38,024 nucleotides of DNA from a virus. The notes beneath the pieces are model-generated. The model made no database searches, was not told where the DNA came from, and saw only the letters and a program-made list of their open reading frames with translations. The stretch covers positions 1 through 38,024 of IMG/VR virus record IMGVR_UViG_3300035162_001736; one strand, 5' to 3'. Below, piece after piece: positions 14,405-23,473 of this stretch. Position 1 is the stretch's first letter, and every line of letters begins with the position of its first letter. The translations under genes and the position numbers were made by a program.

Positions 14405-16587
14405 CCTAAATCCGTCCCATCGCCACTATCAAAATGACCGATAATTTGACCCATTTGGTAATCTCCATACAGCTCATTCGATTCAAATCTTACTCTTAAT
14501 TCTCTGCGCTGCTCTTTGAGCATTACTATCTGCTCATAAGGCTGTACAGCTGACTCTGGAAAAGTAAAAGTAGTGCTGATAACTTCTGGCGCCCTGGCGT
14601 TAGCCCTGCCTGTTACATTGACGGTCATTGGGCCGCTTTGTACAAAATCTGGCTCAATGGTTGTGCAGCGCAGATATCTGTTGGTTCCGCTAACCAAAGT
14701 AGAAAGATCAGCAGTTTCAAAGAAAGACTTTATTGGCCTGACAGTAGATCCATCATATTCGTCTGATTTGAATTCATGCCGCCAGACTTTGTAGCCAGAA
14801 CCTCTGGCATCTGTATTGACTTGACCGCCCATGCCGCTGTGAATGGTGCAATAGTAATATAAAGTAGGCGTTCCAGTCCCGACAACGATTTGCGTGTACG
14901 CTCCTGGGTTGCCCGGCACGCCAGCAACCGTGACTCCAGCTGTGTACTCTGCACCTCCTCCATGCGTTCCATCTAGCGTTGTCGAAAGACGCAAAGGATG
15001 ACCTGCATTATTCCCTGCCGACTGATCAAAACGGTAGGTGTTACCTTCAACAAAAGTCAGAGTAGGTTGCGCTCCTCCGCTCATATTGTATTTGTTCCCA
15101 GAACCCGCGTTAACAACAGTAACAGCAAGAATTGACAAAGGATCTACTGCAAAAAGAGAGGGCTCGACACCTGTTAAGATTGGCGCCGCAAAAGAATTAT
15201 TAAAATGACCCGCTGAGCGGCCATAGTTGGGAAGTTCGGTATCATACCAAGTGTTTTCTCGGACGTTATAAACTACTGCATGCGTACACTCAGTTGCTGT
15301 TCCGCGAGGATAACACCACCATATCTCGCCATACTTTGGCACTTGAAAGCAGAATGTTTTGCTTTGCTCGTTGACGTTGATTCCGTCAAAGAAGTAATTA
15401 AGATTCATGCTGTTTGGCACTTCGCGCACTACGCCGTTGAACATGTAGAAGCGATCTACTCCGGCCCAGTAAAATACGCCATCATAATCTACAACGCAGA
15501 ACTGCGACATTATTGAAGTGCCGGTGGAAACTATGTCAAACTGAAAGACAGTCGCTCCACCCGTAAATGTTGCTCGAATAACTGCGTCAAACGCCCAGAA
15601 GAGCCCTGCAGGAGCAGTTCCAGAGCCTGCTCGCATTGGCAGACCTTTGATTATCTTTTGCCCCCAGACGCGAGCTAGGCCGCTTCCTGATCCAGTTAGA
15701 TCTGTAGGCTCTCCGGCTACGGACCAACCAATAATGCCATCAGTACCGTAATAAAATAAGTAAGGATGAAGACTAACAATCCCGCCTGTGACATTAGCAT
15801 TAGGCGGTAGAGGTATGCTTCTTAAATCGCCCGTACCTAAAACTTCTCCAAAAAATATTTGACCGTCTTGGTCGTTGCATACGCAAGTACCATTGGGCGC
15901 TACCGAGGCAATTAAATAATTTTTATTGCTAGAAGAGCCATACTGAACATCAAACATCCAGTAGTTAAAAGGATTGGCCAATAGCGCATCAGAGCCGTAG
16001 TCAAAGTTGACTAGAGTTGATGTCAGCGTAGTCAAAGTGTTGGTAATTATAAATCCGTTAACCTGGTCGCCTGTGGTAACTGACGTGATAGTTATAACAG
16101 CGCCTGCCGCAGCAGCAGTGTAATTAGGTGTTGAGGTAAATGCAGTAATATTTGAGGCAACGTCAGTAGCTGTCTGGTCTATAGTGGTATTAAAAGCCAC
16201 TGCACCGGACATAATGTCAATACCATCAACGGCAATCATATTTACTGAGCCGCTAGCACCCGCCAAAGTGACAGTTCCATACGCGCCAGTAGCAGCCGGA
16301 GTTCTGTCAGTTATTATTGAGCTATTTCCAGTTGCGTCAAGAGTGAATCGCTCTACTTTATTAGCCCCGCCAGAGTGACAGTAAACGTAAAGCATCTGCG
16401 TAAAAGTGGAGAAGCCACGGCTTATTTCTTGCAAGAATTTTTGAGTGGTTTTATAGCCTCCAATTTTTCTAGGCAACGCTCTTTGCCAGCGAACCCACTG
16501 ACCGTCAGTGTAAAAATCGCCTTCATACTTAGTTCCATCCCTTTTAATGCCGGGATTAGACTTTAAGACTGCAGTCTGAATAGGCAT
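14401..16587 (-). CDS. P22 gp10-like tail hub / DNA stabilisation protein with inserted domains
   Basis: This 728-aa protein opens with a segment common in marine podovirus-like phages (SNPGIKRDGTKYEGDFYTDG). The body has beta-propeller-like repeats (about 197-480), with motifs such as YLIASVAPNGTCVCN and DGVFYWAGVDRFYMFNG. The end QRRELRVRFESNELYGDYQM is typical of gp10-type packaged-DNA stabilisation or hub proteins. Two modules interrupt it: residues of about 101-195 (a beta-rich VDGIDIMSGAV / YTAAAAGAVITI domain) and about 484-595. The second resembles a cupredoxin with His530, Cys580, His583 and Met586. It probably closes the portal channel and joins fibers. The assignment rests on pattern, not alignment. 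Confidence 0.6.
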   Translation of the reverse strand: MPIQTAVLKSNPGIKRDGTKYEGDFYTDGQWVRWQRALPRKIGGYKTTQKFLQEISRGFSTFTQMLYVYCHSGGANKVERFTLDATGNSSIITDRTPAATGAYGTVTLAGASGSVNMIAVDGIDIMSGAVAFNTTIDQTATDVASNITAFTSTPNYTAAAAGAVITITSVTTGDQVNGFIITNTLTTLTSTLVNFDYGSDALLANPFNYWMFDVQYGSSSNKNYLIASVAPNGTCVCNDQDGQIFFGEVLGTGDLRSIPLPPNANVTGGIVSLHPYLFYYGTDGIIGWSVAGEPTDLTGSGSGLARVWGQKIIKGLPMRAGSGTAPAGLFWAFDAVIRATFTGGATVFQFDIVSTGTSIMSQFCVVDYDGVFYWAGVDRFYMFNGVVREVPNSMNLNYFFDGINVNEQSKTFCFQVPKYGEIWWCYPRGTATECTHAVVYNVRENTWYDTELPNYGRSAGHFNNSFAAPILTGVEPSLFAVDPLSILAVTVVNAGSGNKYNMSGGAQPTLTFVEGNTYRFDQSAGNNAGHPLRLSTTLDGTHGGGAEYTAGVTVAGVPGNPGAYTQIVVGTGTPTLYYYCTIHSGMGGQVNTDARGSGYKVWRHEFKSDEYDGSTVRPIKSFFETADLSTLVSGTNRYLRCTTIEPDFVQSGPMTVNVTGRANARAPEVISTTFTFPESAVQPYEQIVMLKEQRRELRVRFESNELYGDYQMGQIIGHFDSGDGTDLG

Positions 16588-17789
16588 TAGGTGAACGTGC
16601 CTCCATTTACGTTACCCGCCTGAGCCACTCCCAAAGCTGTCCAGGCAGCTGCTTGATTTGCAGCCTCAAACAGAGCTATACCCGTGGACGTGCCGCCTAA
16701 ATTTATCAGTGCTGCGCCTGCTGATGTAGCGCCAGTGCCGCCATTAGCAATAGAAATAGGAAGACCAATAGTTGCGGTGTCTGCATCTAATATTTCACTT
16801 CCGTCACAGTAAAATATGCCGCGCTCATTGGTGGTGAGCGTGACGCCTGTGGTTCCAGATACTTTTACCGTGAAGGTAAAGCTGCCCGTTGTTCGATTAT
16901 CAATCCAATATTGCTGCACAGTAGCAGGAATAATGATGTTACGAGCGCCTGTTAAAATACCTGTGAATCGATAAGCCACTCGATTGAGCTGAGCTCCTGA
17001 AAGAGTAAAGTCTCCAGATCCAGGAACGTCAATTACCGTATAATCAAAGGCGAAAGTAGCTGCTTGACCGAATCCAATAGTGTAAAAGTTAGACCCATCA
17101 GACGCAATTATTGACGACTCGCCTGGCTGAAAGGCCAGTGGAGAAGTTCCATCAATGGTCGTAGAGCCTGGAGGAGTAACTGAAATTTGACCAGAACCGG
17201 AATTACGCAGATACATAAACCAATTGTTGCCAACAGCCGTAGGATCTGGAAGCGTTAAAACTCCACCTGCACCGGTCCAGTTGTACATTCTGGCACGATC
17301 AGTGTTTCCAGCTGTGTAGCTTGAGTTGAAAGCCGTGATCGGCACTGACTGAGACAGCAAAGTACCAACAGCAACAATACCAGTGCCGGCTAATGCCGAA
17401 GCATTGGCGCTGGATGTTGTGGCCCCGTATTGCAGAATCTGCCAAACGCCATTGGTTGTTGTGTTATCCGTTAAATAGACCTGCCAAATCTGACCAGCCG
17501 CAATTGTGCCAACTTGAACGCCGCCAGCATTTTTGACAGTAAATATGTCAGAGCCCTTGTTATTAAAAAGAATCGTGTTACCTGTTCCGCTTTTCTTGGC
17601 GTCAGGCAAAATAATGCTAAAACCCGCACCCGATGGAGTAACATCCATAATTCTTGTGGCAAGGTTTACATTTGTAGAAGTTTCTTCTGGCCAGCTTAAT
17701 GTAATATCTGCGCTCAGAGCGACAGAGCTATAGCTAATCTCGCTTGGATAAATATTGGCGCCGCCAAACACATCTGTATAACTCGGCAT
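16587..17789 (-). CDS. Tail fiber / virion structural protein
   Basis: This 400-aa beta-rich protein is high in Thr, Gly, Ser and Ala, with few charges. The middle has repeated beta segments where a value is read out after a Gly turn (GVLTLPDPTAVGNNWFMYLRN, NIIIPATVQQYWIDNRT). The C-terminus contains IANGGTGATSAGAALINLG, the Phage_fiber_2-type tail fiber repeat, and ends NVNGGTFT, an ending echoed by the 72-aa protein at 24490 (ISGGTF). It sits between the adaptor and hub genes and overlaps the hub start by one base. It probably forms part of the fiber or its attachment. Confidence 0.65.
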   Translation of the reverse strand: MPSYTDVFGGANIYPSEISYSSVALSADITLSWPEETSTNVNLATRIMDVTPSGAGFSIILPDAKKSGTGNTILFNNKGSDIFTVKNAGGVQVGTIAAGQIWQVYLTDNTTTNGVWQILQYGATTSSANASALAGTGIVAVGTLLSQSVPITAFNSSYTAGNTDRARMYNWTGAGGVLTLPDPTAVGNNWFMYLRNSGSGQISVTPPGSTTIDGTSPLAFQPGESSIIASDGSNFYTIGFGQAATFAFDYTVIDVPGSGDFTLSGAQLNRVAYRFTGILTGARNIIIPATVQQYWIDNRTTGSFTFTVKVSGTTGVTLTTNERGIFYCDGSEILDADTATIGLPISIANGGTGATSAGAALINLGGTSTGIALFEAANQAAAWTALGVAQAGNVNGGTFT

Positions 17790-18421
17790 TATGCTTCACT
17801 CCTTTGTGCGGATCTGTCCATTATCTTAGATAGATCTTCGCCATTTAATGCTTGCGCCGCCCTATCATACATCTCTCGCCACATTGGCACGCGCTCGTCA
17901 CTCTTTAAGAATGGAGTAGCCTCCAAAAGAGCGGCATACAATAGGACATCTGGCGCGTATTCTGTGAGCCAATTGCTTTGAAAGTCTTCGCCCAAAAGAG
18001 CGGGCTGTTCGTAATACAATATCTCTAAAGTGCTTGCAGCATTAGGAGTAGGGGCTATCAACCAGTGTTGATAGTCATAATCCGCATAAAACTGAGGAGC
18101 CGCAGTTTCTGATTCATCTGGCCAGTAGTTGCGACAATACTCGTAAGACCGGGCAAATATTGAAGACCCGCTGACATTCATCGAGGCGGTGTCTCTCCAT
18201 CGATCAGGCTTTAAATAAGTTGAAACACCGATTGATAGCGGAAGATTAACGGCTCGGATAAAGCCTTCTATTTTAAGCTCACGAGCAATACGGCGCTCTC
18301 CCAGGGTAATTAACCGTGGAAGTTGATCAAAGACAATTTGATCGCTGGCCTCAGTAAATCCTCGCTCTAAATAACGACGAAGATCAACAAGCAAGCTGTC
18401 GTATGTCATCGTATAGCTCAT
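17789..18421 (-). CDS. Head-tail adaptor, SU10-adaptor type
   Basis: This 210-aa protein is dominated by helices and fits the phage adaptor family that binds under the portal. Features are an early helix pair (residues 4-60, including FDQLPRLITLGERRIAREL), then PLSIGVSTYLKPDRWRDTASM. The conserved-looking run YWPDESETAAPQFYADYDY is followed by HWLIAPTPN and LEILYYEQPALL. The C-terminal helices contain LLYAALLEATPFLKSDERV. Adaptors of this kind form a dodecameric ring between portal and tail hub. The gene immediately precedes the fiber and hub genes in the transcript. Confidence 0.75.
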   Translation of the reverse strand: MSYTMTYDSLLVDLRRYLERGFTEASDQIVFDQLPRLITLGERRIARELKIEGFIRAVNLPLSIGVSTYLKPDRWRDTASMNVSGSSIFARSYEYCRNYWPDESETAAPQFYADYDYQHWLIAPTPNAASTLEILYYEQPALLGEDFQSNWLTEYAPDVLLYAALLEATPFLKSDERVPMWREMYDRAAQALNGEDLSKIMDRSAQRSEA

Positions 18422-18422
18422 T

Positions 18423-18668
18423 TTACGATTTCCCAGTGATTTTTAGGTAAGACCCAGCAAGCAGTGCGCCCAGAAACAAATATGTCAAAGTCTGCACAAC
18501 GGCGCGGCCAGCAGTACGTTTAGCCATCCTCCACGCATCAAGGACCGACCTGAGTTCTCTCAAGTCGGGATTAGCATTTTTGTCTGACAAACCGAGATCG
18601 TGCAGAGCTTTCGCGGCAGCAGCAGAAGCAGCTTTTTCAACCATTGCTTCCATCTCTTCTTCGGTCAT
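18423..18668 (-). CDS. DUF6127-like small membrane protein
   Basis: This 81-aa protein has an acidic N-terminal helix (TEEEMEAMVEKAASAAAAKAL), the segment LGLSDKNANPDLRELRSVLDAW followed by a basic stretch (RMAKRTAGR), and one hydrophobic span near residues 58-76. This order fits the DUF6127 pattern seen in phage structural operons. Function is unknown; a role at the membrane during assembly or entry is possible. It overlaps the upstream gene by one base and ends one base before the adaptor gene. Confidence 0.65.
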   Translation of the reverse strand: MTEEEMEAMVEKAASAAAAKALHDLGLSDKNANPDLRELRSVLDAWRMAKRTAGRAVVQTLTYLFLGALLAGSYLKITGKS

Positions 18669-18973
18669 TAGGCAGCATTCAGCGCGTCAATTTGCGCTTG
18701 CAGTCTAGCTATCTCGGCAACTTTTGGGTCAACCCAATCAGCTACTTCAGTCCACGTTGTGCCATCAAAAGTGTAACGGTTTCCCTGCCAGTCAGCCGGA
18801 GCTGTCACGCCAGTGTGCAGAGTCGCATTGCCAGAGTGCATATCGCCGATGTAGAAATCAGGGTCAGCGTCATCGCCTACCGTGATTCTGTCAGCACCCA
18901 TTGTGACGTTTTTCGCGTCATCAAAGATGTAAGGCGAACGCCCTGTGTCGTTAAAAGTTAATGTCTTACTCAT
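18668..18973 (-). CDS. Small virion-associated hypothetical protein
   Basis: This 101-aa protein has an N-terminal beta-rich half (DDAKNVTMGADRITVGDDAD) and a DWQGNRYTFDGTTWTEV segment. A C-terminal helix (EIARLQAQIDALNAA) could form a short coiled coil for trimerisation. Such C-terminal helices appear on small tail proteins and fiber chaperones. Its place directly downstream of the three propeller genes suggests it serves the fiber, possibly as a cap or assembly factor. Confidence 0.55.
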   Translation of the reverse strand: MSKTLTFNDTGRSPYIFDDAKNVTMGADRITVGDDADPDFYIGDMHSGNATLHTGVTAPADWQGNRYTFDGTTWTEVADWVDPKVAEIARLQAQIDALNAA

Positions 18974-20439
18974 TATGAATCTCCGTTCAAAAGTAGTGAT
19001 GTTGTCGATATTGCTAGTCCTGCGTTGACGCTGCTGCTCACAGTGGTTACGGTTCCATCGTCCTGCACATAGTATTTAGAGCCAGTGGTTAAGCTGCTTA
19101 ATCCTGTAGCCGTACCGCCCTGCACAACAACTGTACCCGTAGCCGAACTGGATATGGCTGCGTCTGCTATGCCTACGAAGTCGGCTGAGTTGGTTGAAGT
19201 TCCCGGCGGAGTGTATACAGTAGCTTGCCCAGAAATATTCCCTCTATTGTATGCAGTAACTACTTTGTTTTCAGTGGAACTGTACGCAGACCCTATATCA
19301 GGAGAAGGCCCACCAGAATTAAGAATAAGAGCTGACCCAAAAGTTATGCTGCTGCCAGAAACAACGCCCGAAATAATACGTGCGTAAAAAGAATTAGATG
19401 CACCCCCTTGGTATGATACAACAATATTACCACCAGAAGAGTCATACGTTGTTGAGACATAGCCACTTATAGCCGCGGTTTCAAAAACAACCGCCGTACC
19501 GAAACTAAGGCTTGTACCGCTTACCGTGCCTACTACGGCTGTTCCGTAGTCGCTATTAGAGTTATCTCTATAGGCAACGACTACCCTTTCGTTAGCAGAA
19601 TCATAAGCTATGGAGTAAAAAGTACGGCTTGAAGCACTAGTATAAGTAGCTTCAGTACCAAAACTAATACTTGTACCAGACACAGTTCCGACTCTTGCTT
19701 TTCCTCCTGAAGTACCCTGCCCTTTGTATGAAACAATCGTTTTTTCATTAGCAGAATCATAAGTGGAGGTTACGTAGGAAAGGGCAGAAGAATAAAAAGT
19801 AACAGCACTACCAAAAGAAATGCTTGTTCCGCTAACTGTACCGACTATCGCTTTGCCAAGATCACCTGCGTCAGCATCTGCAAAGAAAACTACTACTTTC
19901 CCAGAAGCCGTATCGAACACTGGAGCGGGGTTAAAAGTTGCGCTTGAAGTAAATGTAACAACAGACCCAAATGAAATTGAAGTGCCTGAAACAGTTCCAA
20001 TTTTTGCGCTGCCTGCGTAATTACTAGCGTCGTTACTGTAAATAACTACTACTTTCCCCGCAACAGAGTCAAAAGTTGCGCCGTTTTGGTTTGTTGCACC
20101 GCTGTTATAGACGACAGGAGTGCCAAAACTAATCGATCCTCCTGAAATAGTTCCAACTGACGCAGTCCCATAAGAGCTATTTCCAGAATCTCTGTAGGTT
20201 ACAATTATTTTGTTGTTTGTAGAATCATAAGTTACCGAGTTTTCATTGGGAAGTGAGTATGAAGCATCAAAAGTACCTGCCACGCCTACTGCTTGAGGTA
20301 TACTAGTTTCAGCAACAGCACTAACCGTCCCAGCACTGTTAAGAATGACAGGCGCTTTGCTGGTAATGTTTGCCGTGGCTACCGCTTCAATGGTCTTACC
20401 AGAAGCACCCGCAGGAAGTAAGTCAGAAAGATTGCTCAC
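18973..20439 (-). CDS. Propeller-type tail fiber/receptor-binding paralogue 3
   Basis: This 488-aa protein starts with GTG overlapping the previous stop (GTGA). The N-terminal anchor SNLSDLLPAGASGK and VILNSAGTV is shared with the two upstream paralogues. Residues of about 60-430 hold seven repeats of about 52 residues with the pattern YDS-x3-K-x-VVxY, then VGTVSGTSISFG, like blades of a seven-bladed beta-propeller. The C-terminal segment SKYYVQDDGTVTTV is also shared. Blades here are the most regular of the three. Propellers with variable loops suit glycan or surface binding, so a receptor-binding role is an inference. Confidence 0.65.
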   Translation of the reverse strand: MSNLSDLLPAGASGKTIEAVATANITSKAPVILNSAGTVSAVAETSIPQAVGVAGTFDASYSLPNENSVTYDSTNNKIIVTYRDSGNSSYGTASVGTISGGSISFGTPVVYNSGATNQNGATFDSVAGKVVVIYSNDASNYAGSAKIGTVSGTSISFGSVVTFTSSATFNPAPVFDTASGKVVVFFADADAGDLGKAIVGTVSGTSISFGSAVTFYSSALSYVTSTYDSANEKTIVSYKGQGTSGGKARVGTVSGTSISFGTEATYTSASSRTFYSIAYDSANERVVVAYRDNSNSDYGTAVVGTVSGTSLSFGTAVVFETAAISGYVSTTYDSSGGNIVVSYQGGASNSFYARIISGVVSGSSITFGSALILNSGGPSPDIGSAYSSTENKVVTAYNRGNISGQATVYTPPGTSTNSADFVGIADAAISSSATGTVVVQGGTATGLSSLTTGSKYYVQDDGTVTTVSSSVNAGLAISTTSLLLNGDS

Positions 20440-21974
20440 GATTGGTACTCCAGATTAATTGATGTCGCCGACATGGCGCGGCCTATCTTGACCGCAGAAC
20501 CTGTAGAAACGGTACTTATAGTTCCGTCTGCCTGCGCGTAGTAGTCGCTGCCCGGAGTCAATGAAGTCAGCCCCGTAGCCGCTATACCACCCTTGATTGT
20601 TACGTTGCCGCTGGCCGCGCTTGATATAGCTGCATCGGAAATGCCAATGAAGTTTGTTGAGGTGAGGTTGGTTGAGGTATATCCTTGCTGACTAGCTACC
20701 GAACTGCAGCCATCATAGTTTTTCTCTCTCCAAGCCGTGACAAAACTTCCTGCATCGTTAGGGTTCATAGCCGCCACTAAATAATTCGTGCTATTTACTC
20801 CTTCTGTCGTAATTTGAACAGGAGTTCCCGCTGTAATTGTTGTACCGCTAACACTTAAAGCAGCAGCAAAAGGACGATCACTTGTAGCATCATTTCTGTA
20901 AACGATTTGAAAAGCTCTTCCTACTCCAGATGGAGCCATAGCCCAGAAATCAGTAGAAGCTGTAGAGTTAAACTGTACTTTAGTTCCAAAAGTAAAAACG
21001 GTTCCAGATAAGGTTGCAGCACAAGCTGCTCCATAGTTACTGCTGCCAGCGTCTCTAAAAGCAATTATTAAATTGTCAGCATTAACCGAATCAAACACGC
21101 AAGCTGAGTATGGAGTAGTCTCAAAAGCTGCTCCTGTGGCGTTGAAAGTTTGAGCAGTGCCTCCGGTAATTGTAGTCCCTGAGATAGTTCCACACACCGC
21201 TATTCCGGCATAAGGACTTGCATAATTGTTAGCGACTACAGCAAATTTACCTGTAGTGCTTGGGTCAAAAGCAAGTCCTATACGCCAATCGTTTACCGCT
21301 GTACCATAAAGCTCTACCTCAGTTTGCAAGGTAACTGTAGTTCCACTATAGGTTCCCAATGTACCAAACAGCTTATTGCTATCCGCAGCTTTTTGCCAAG
21401 CTAATACAAAAGTGCTAGAGGTAAAATCAAACTCTAATGCTCCATACGAATTAGCCGTTGAAAAATTAACTCCTGAACCAAAACTTAAAGTCGTTCCGCT
21501 GAGAGTACCCACTTTTATAAAAGACCCAGAACTACCTGCAAAATCATTGTACGCTATTGCAAATACCCCTGTAGCAGCGGGATCAGCCGCAATACTAGGA
21601 TGAAGAACTGTACTAGAATTAAATACCGTTTTAGTGCCATAAGTTAATGTAGAACCAGAAATAGACCCCACTATGTAAGAAGCGTAACTACTAACTTTAG
21701 CGTCTGCAAAAACCATAACGAATTTGTCTGATGAAACATCAAAAGCTATATCTATGTAATTGGCTGTGCTGTAGGGCGAACTAACTGGTGCTGCAAACCA
21801 AACTGTATCTGACCCTTCAGGAATAGACTCACTAACGCTAGTTTCAGATATAGGTGTAACCGTCCCCGCCGAGTTAAGAATCACAGGCTTACCCGCCGCG
21901 CTTATTGCGCCATCAGCAACAAAGCTAACTTGTTTGCCCGCGCCTGCAGGGAATAGATCGGAAAGATTTGTCAT
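20436..21974 (-). CDS. Propeller-type tail fiber/receptor-binding paralogue 2
   Basis: This 512-aa protein has the shared N-terminal anchor (TNLSDLFPAGAGKQ, FVADGAIS, KPVILNSAGTV). About seven repeat units of 50-55 residues follow (for example AFDVSSDKFVMVFAD, then VGSISGSTLTYG). The C-terminal segment SDYYAQADGTISTV is shared. Blade sequences have diverged from both neighbours while the ends are kept, as expected if the ends attach to a common partner and the middle binds variable targets. It overlaps both neighbouring genes by four bases. Confidence 0.65.
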   Translation of the reverse strand: MTNLSDLFPAGAGKQVSFVADGAISAAGKPVILNSAGTVTPISETSVSESIPEGSDTVWFAAPVSSPYSTANYIDIAFDVSSDKFVMVFADAKVSSYASYIVGSISGSTLTYGTKTVFNSSTVLHPSIAADPAATGVFAIAYNDFAGSSGSFIKVGTLSGTTLSFGSGVNFSTANSYGALEFDFTSSTFVLAWQKAADSNKLFGTLGTYSGTTVTLQTEVELYGTAVNDWRIGLAFDPSTTGKFAVVANNYASPYAGIAVCGTISGTTITGGTAQTFNATGAAFETTPYSACVFDSVNADNLIIAFRDAGSSNYGAACAATLSGTVFTFGTKVQFNSTASTDFWAMAPSGVGRAFQIVYRNDATSDRPFAAALSVSGTTITAGTPVQITTEGVNSTNYLVAAMNPNDAGSFVTAWREKNYDGCSSVASQQGYTSTNLTSTNFIGISDAAISSAASGNVTIKGGIAATGLTSLTPGSDYYAQADGTISTVSTGSAVKIGRAMSATSINLEYQS

Positions 21975-23473
21975 CCGGTGTAGTCCTTAATGTTGATTTG
22001 GGTGGCTGTTATGGCTTGACCAATAAGCTGCGCGGGGGAGGCACTGGCTGTGGTTATCGTGCCATCTTCTTGCACGTAGTAGTCAGAGCCAATTGTAAGG
22101 CTTGTCTGAGCTTCGTTCCTGCTACCCCATGTGTTTATCGTTCCGGTAGCAGTATCCAGAATAGCTCCTGAAGCTATGCCCAAGAGGTTGGTTGCGGTGA
22201 GGTTTGCATAATCCCCCGCCAGTGTCATAACATTAGCTACGGCTAAATCTGAACCCGTAGAAGCATAAGCAATAATATTTCTTTCTGCTGTGCTGTCGTA
22301 ATAAACAACAGGGTGACCAGAAAAAGCCCCAGAAAATGCTACCGTCGCGTCCCAAGCTATGGTTGATGCTCCAACCGCTCCAACATTGTAATAAAGTTTA
22401 TAATCACTATTTTTTTTATGTAACGTAACTACTCTATCCTTGGCGATATTATAAGAAGTTGAGAGAGCATCACCGTAAACGGTAGATGCGCTGGATATTA
22501 GAACGGTGGGTGTTGTCCATGTCAGTTGTCCCGGGTAACCCACGCTAGACCCGTTTGTTCCCAAAGTATAATAAACATAATTATCAGAACTATTCTGATA
22601 AGTCGCTACATATCTAGCAATGCTAGAGTCGTAAGCCAAGGTAACATTACTTTCAACAGTGGGCGAGAATGATAGAGAAACAGTAGCCATCGACCAAGCA
22701 CTAGCACTCAATGTAAATGTTTTACCAATTCCAAACTTATTAGCGCCCGAAGTGTATCTACTTGCTATCATAAACCCATCTGTACCGGTAATATTAACGA
22801 GCTGCGCTTGCCCGTTGAGAGTACTGTTTCCAGTATTGTCCAAAAGATCGGCAGTTATTGTGGTTCCCGAAACAGTCAACCTATAAACAAAAGCATAGTT
22901 ATAGCGATTTACCACACATACTGTGGCATTTCTTACGGAGCTATAAGCTAACGCTTGGGCGGTCATATAAGTAGCAGTCGAAAAAAGCGTAATTTCAGTC
23001 CCAAAAACGATTGTTTTTGTAGCCGCCGTTATTGTTCCGCATCGCGCATACTGATAACCACTGGCGTCAAGGTATGTCGCTATAATCTTCCCACCGCCAA
23101 TAGAACAAACAGAGGCAGGATTACTGGAATTAGAAGAGGCTTTAACTTGTACCGGAGTTCCCCATACCGTAGTACTGCCCGAAATAGCACCGATAACTAC
23201 ATGCCAGTAGTTGCTAACACCACCGTTACGATAAATTAAAACTTGAGTGTTGGTAGCTGCATCAAAACAGCCCCCAAGCATCTGTACTGAGTTGCCTCCA
23301 TTAAAGTCGGAATCTGCTCCTAGATTAGTAGATACAGTCTCGACGGCAACCTGCGCAGCCTTACCCGCCGCCGTCAGGATCACAGGCTTACCCGAGGTTA
23401 TCGCCCCGTCAGCAACAAAGTCGGTATTATTCTGACCGCCTCCTGCGGGGATCAGCTCGGAAAGATTGCTCAT
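21971..23473 (-). CDS. Propeller-type tail fiber/receptor-binding paralogue 1
   Basis: This 500-aa protein has the same plan as its two neighbours: anchor SNLSELIPAGGGQN and FVADGAITSGKPVILTAAG, then about seven diverged repeats (CFDAATNTQVLIYRN, VIGAISGSTTVWG; YYDSTAERNIIAYAS), and the C-terminal SDYYVQEDGTITTA. The units are longer and less regular than in the third paralogue. The first gene of the trio, it starts one base within the stop of the upstream fiber gene. A role in host recognition is inferred from the repeat plan and fiber context. Confidence 0.65.
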   Translation of the reverse strand: MSNLSELIPAGGGQNNTDFVADGAITSGKPVILTAAGKAAQVAVETVSTNLGADSDFNGGNSVQMLGGCFDAATNTQVLIYRNGGVSNYWHVVIGAISGSTTVWGTPVQVKASSNSSNPASVCSIGGGKIIATYLDASGYQYARCGTITAATKTIVFGTEITLFSTATYMTAQALAYSSVRNATVCVVNRYNYAFVYRLTVSGTTITADLLDNTGNSTLNGQAQLVNITGTDGFMIASRYTSGANKFGIGKTFTLSASAWSMATVSLSFSPTVESNVTLAYDSSIARYVATYQNSSDNYVYYTLGTNGSSVGYPGQLTWTTPTVLISSASTVYGDALSTSYNIAKDRVVTLHKKNSDYKLYYNVGAVGASTIAWDATVAFSGAFSGHPVVYYDSTAERNIIAYASTGSDLAVANVMTLAGDYANLTATNLLGIASGAILDTATGTINTWGSRNEAQTSLTIGSDYYVQEDGTITTASASPAQLIGQAITATQINIKDYTG

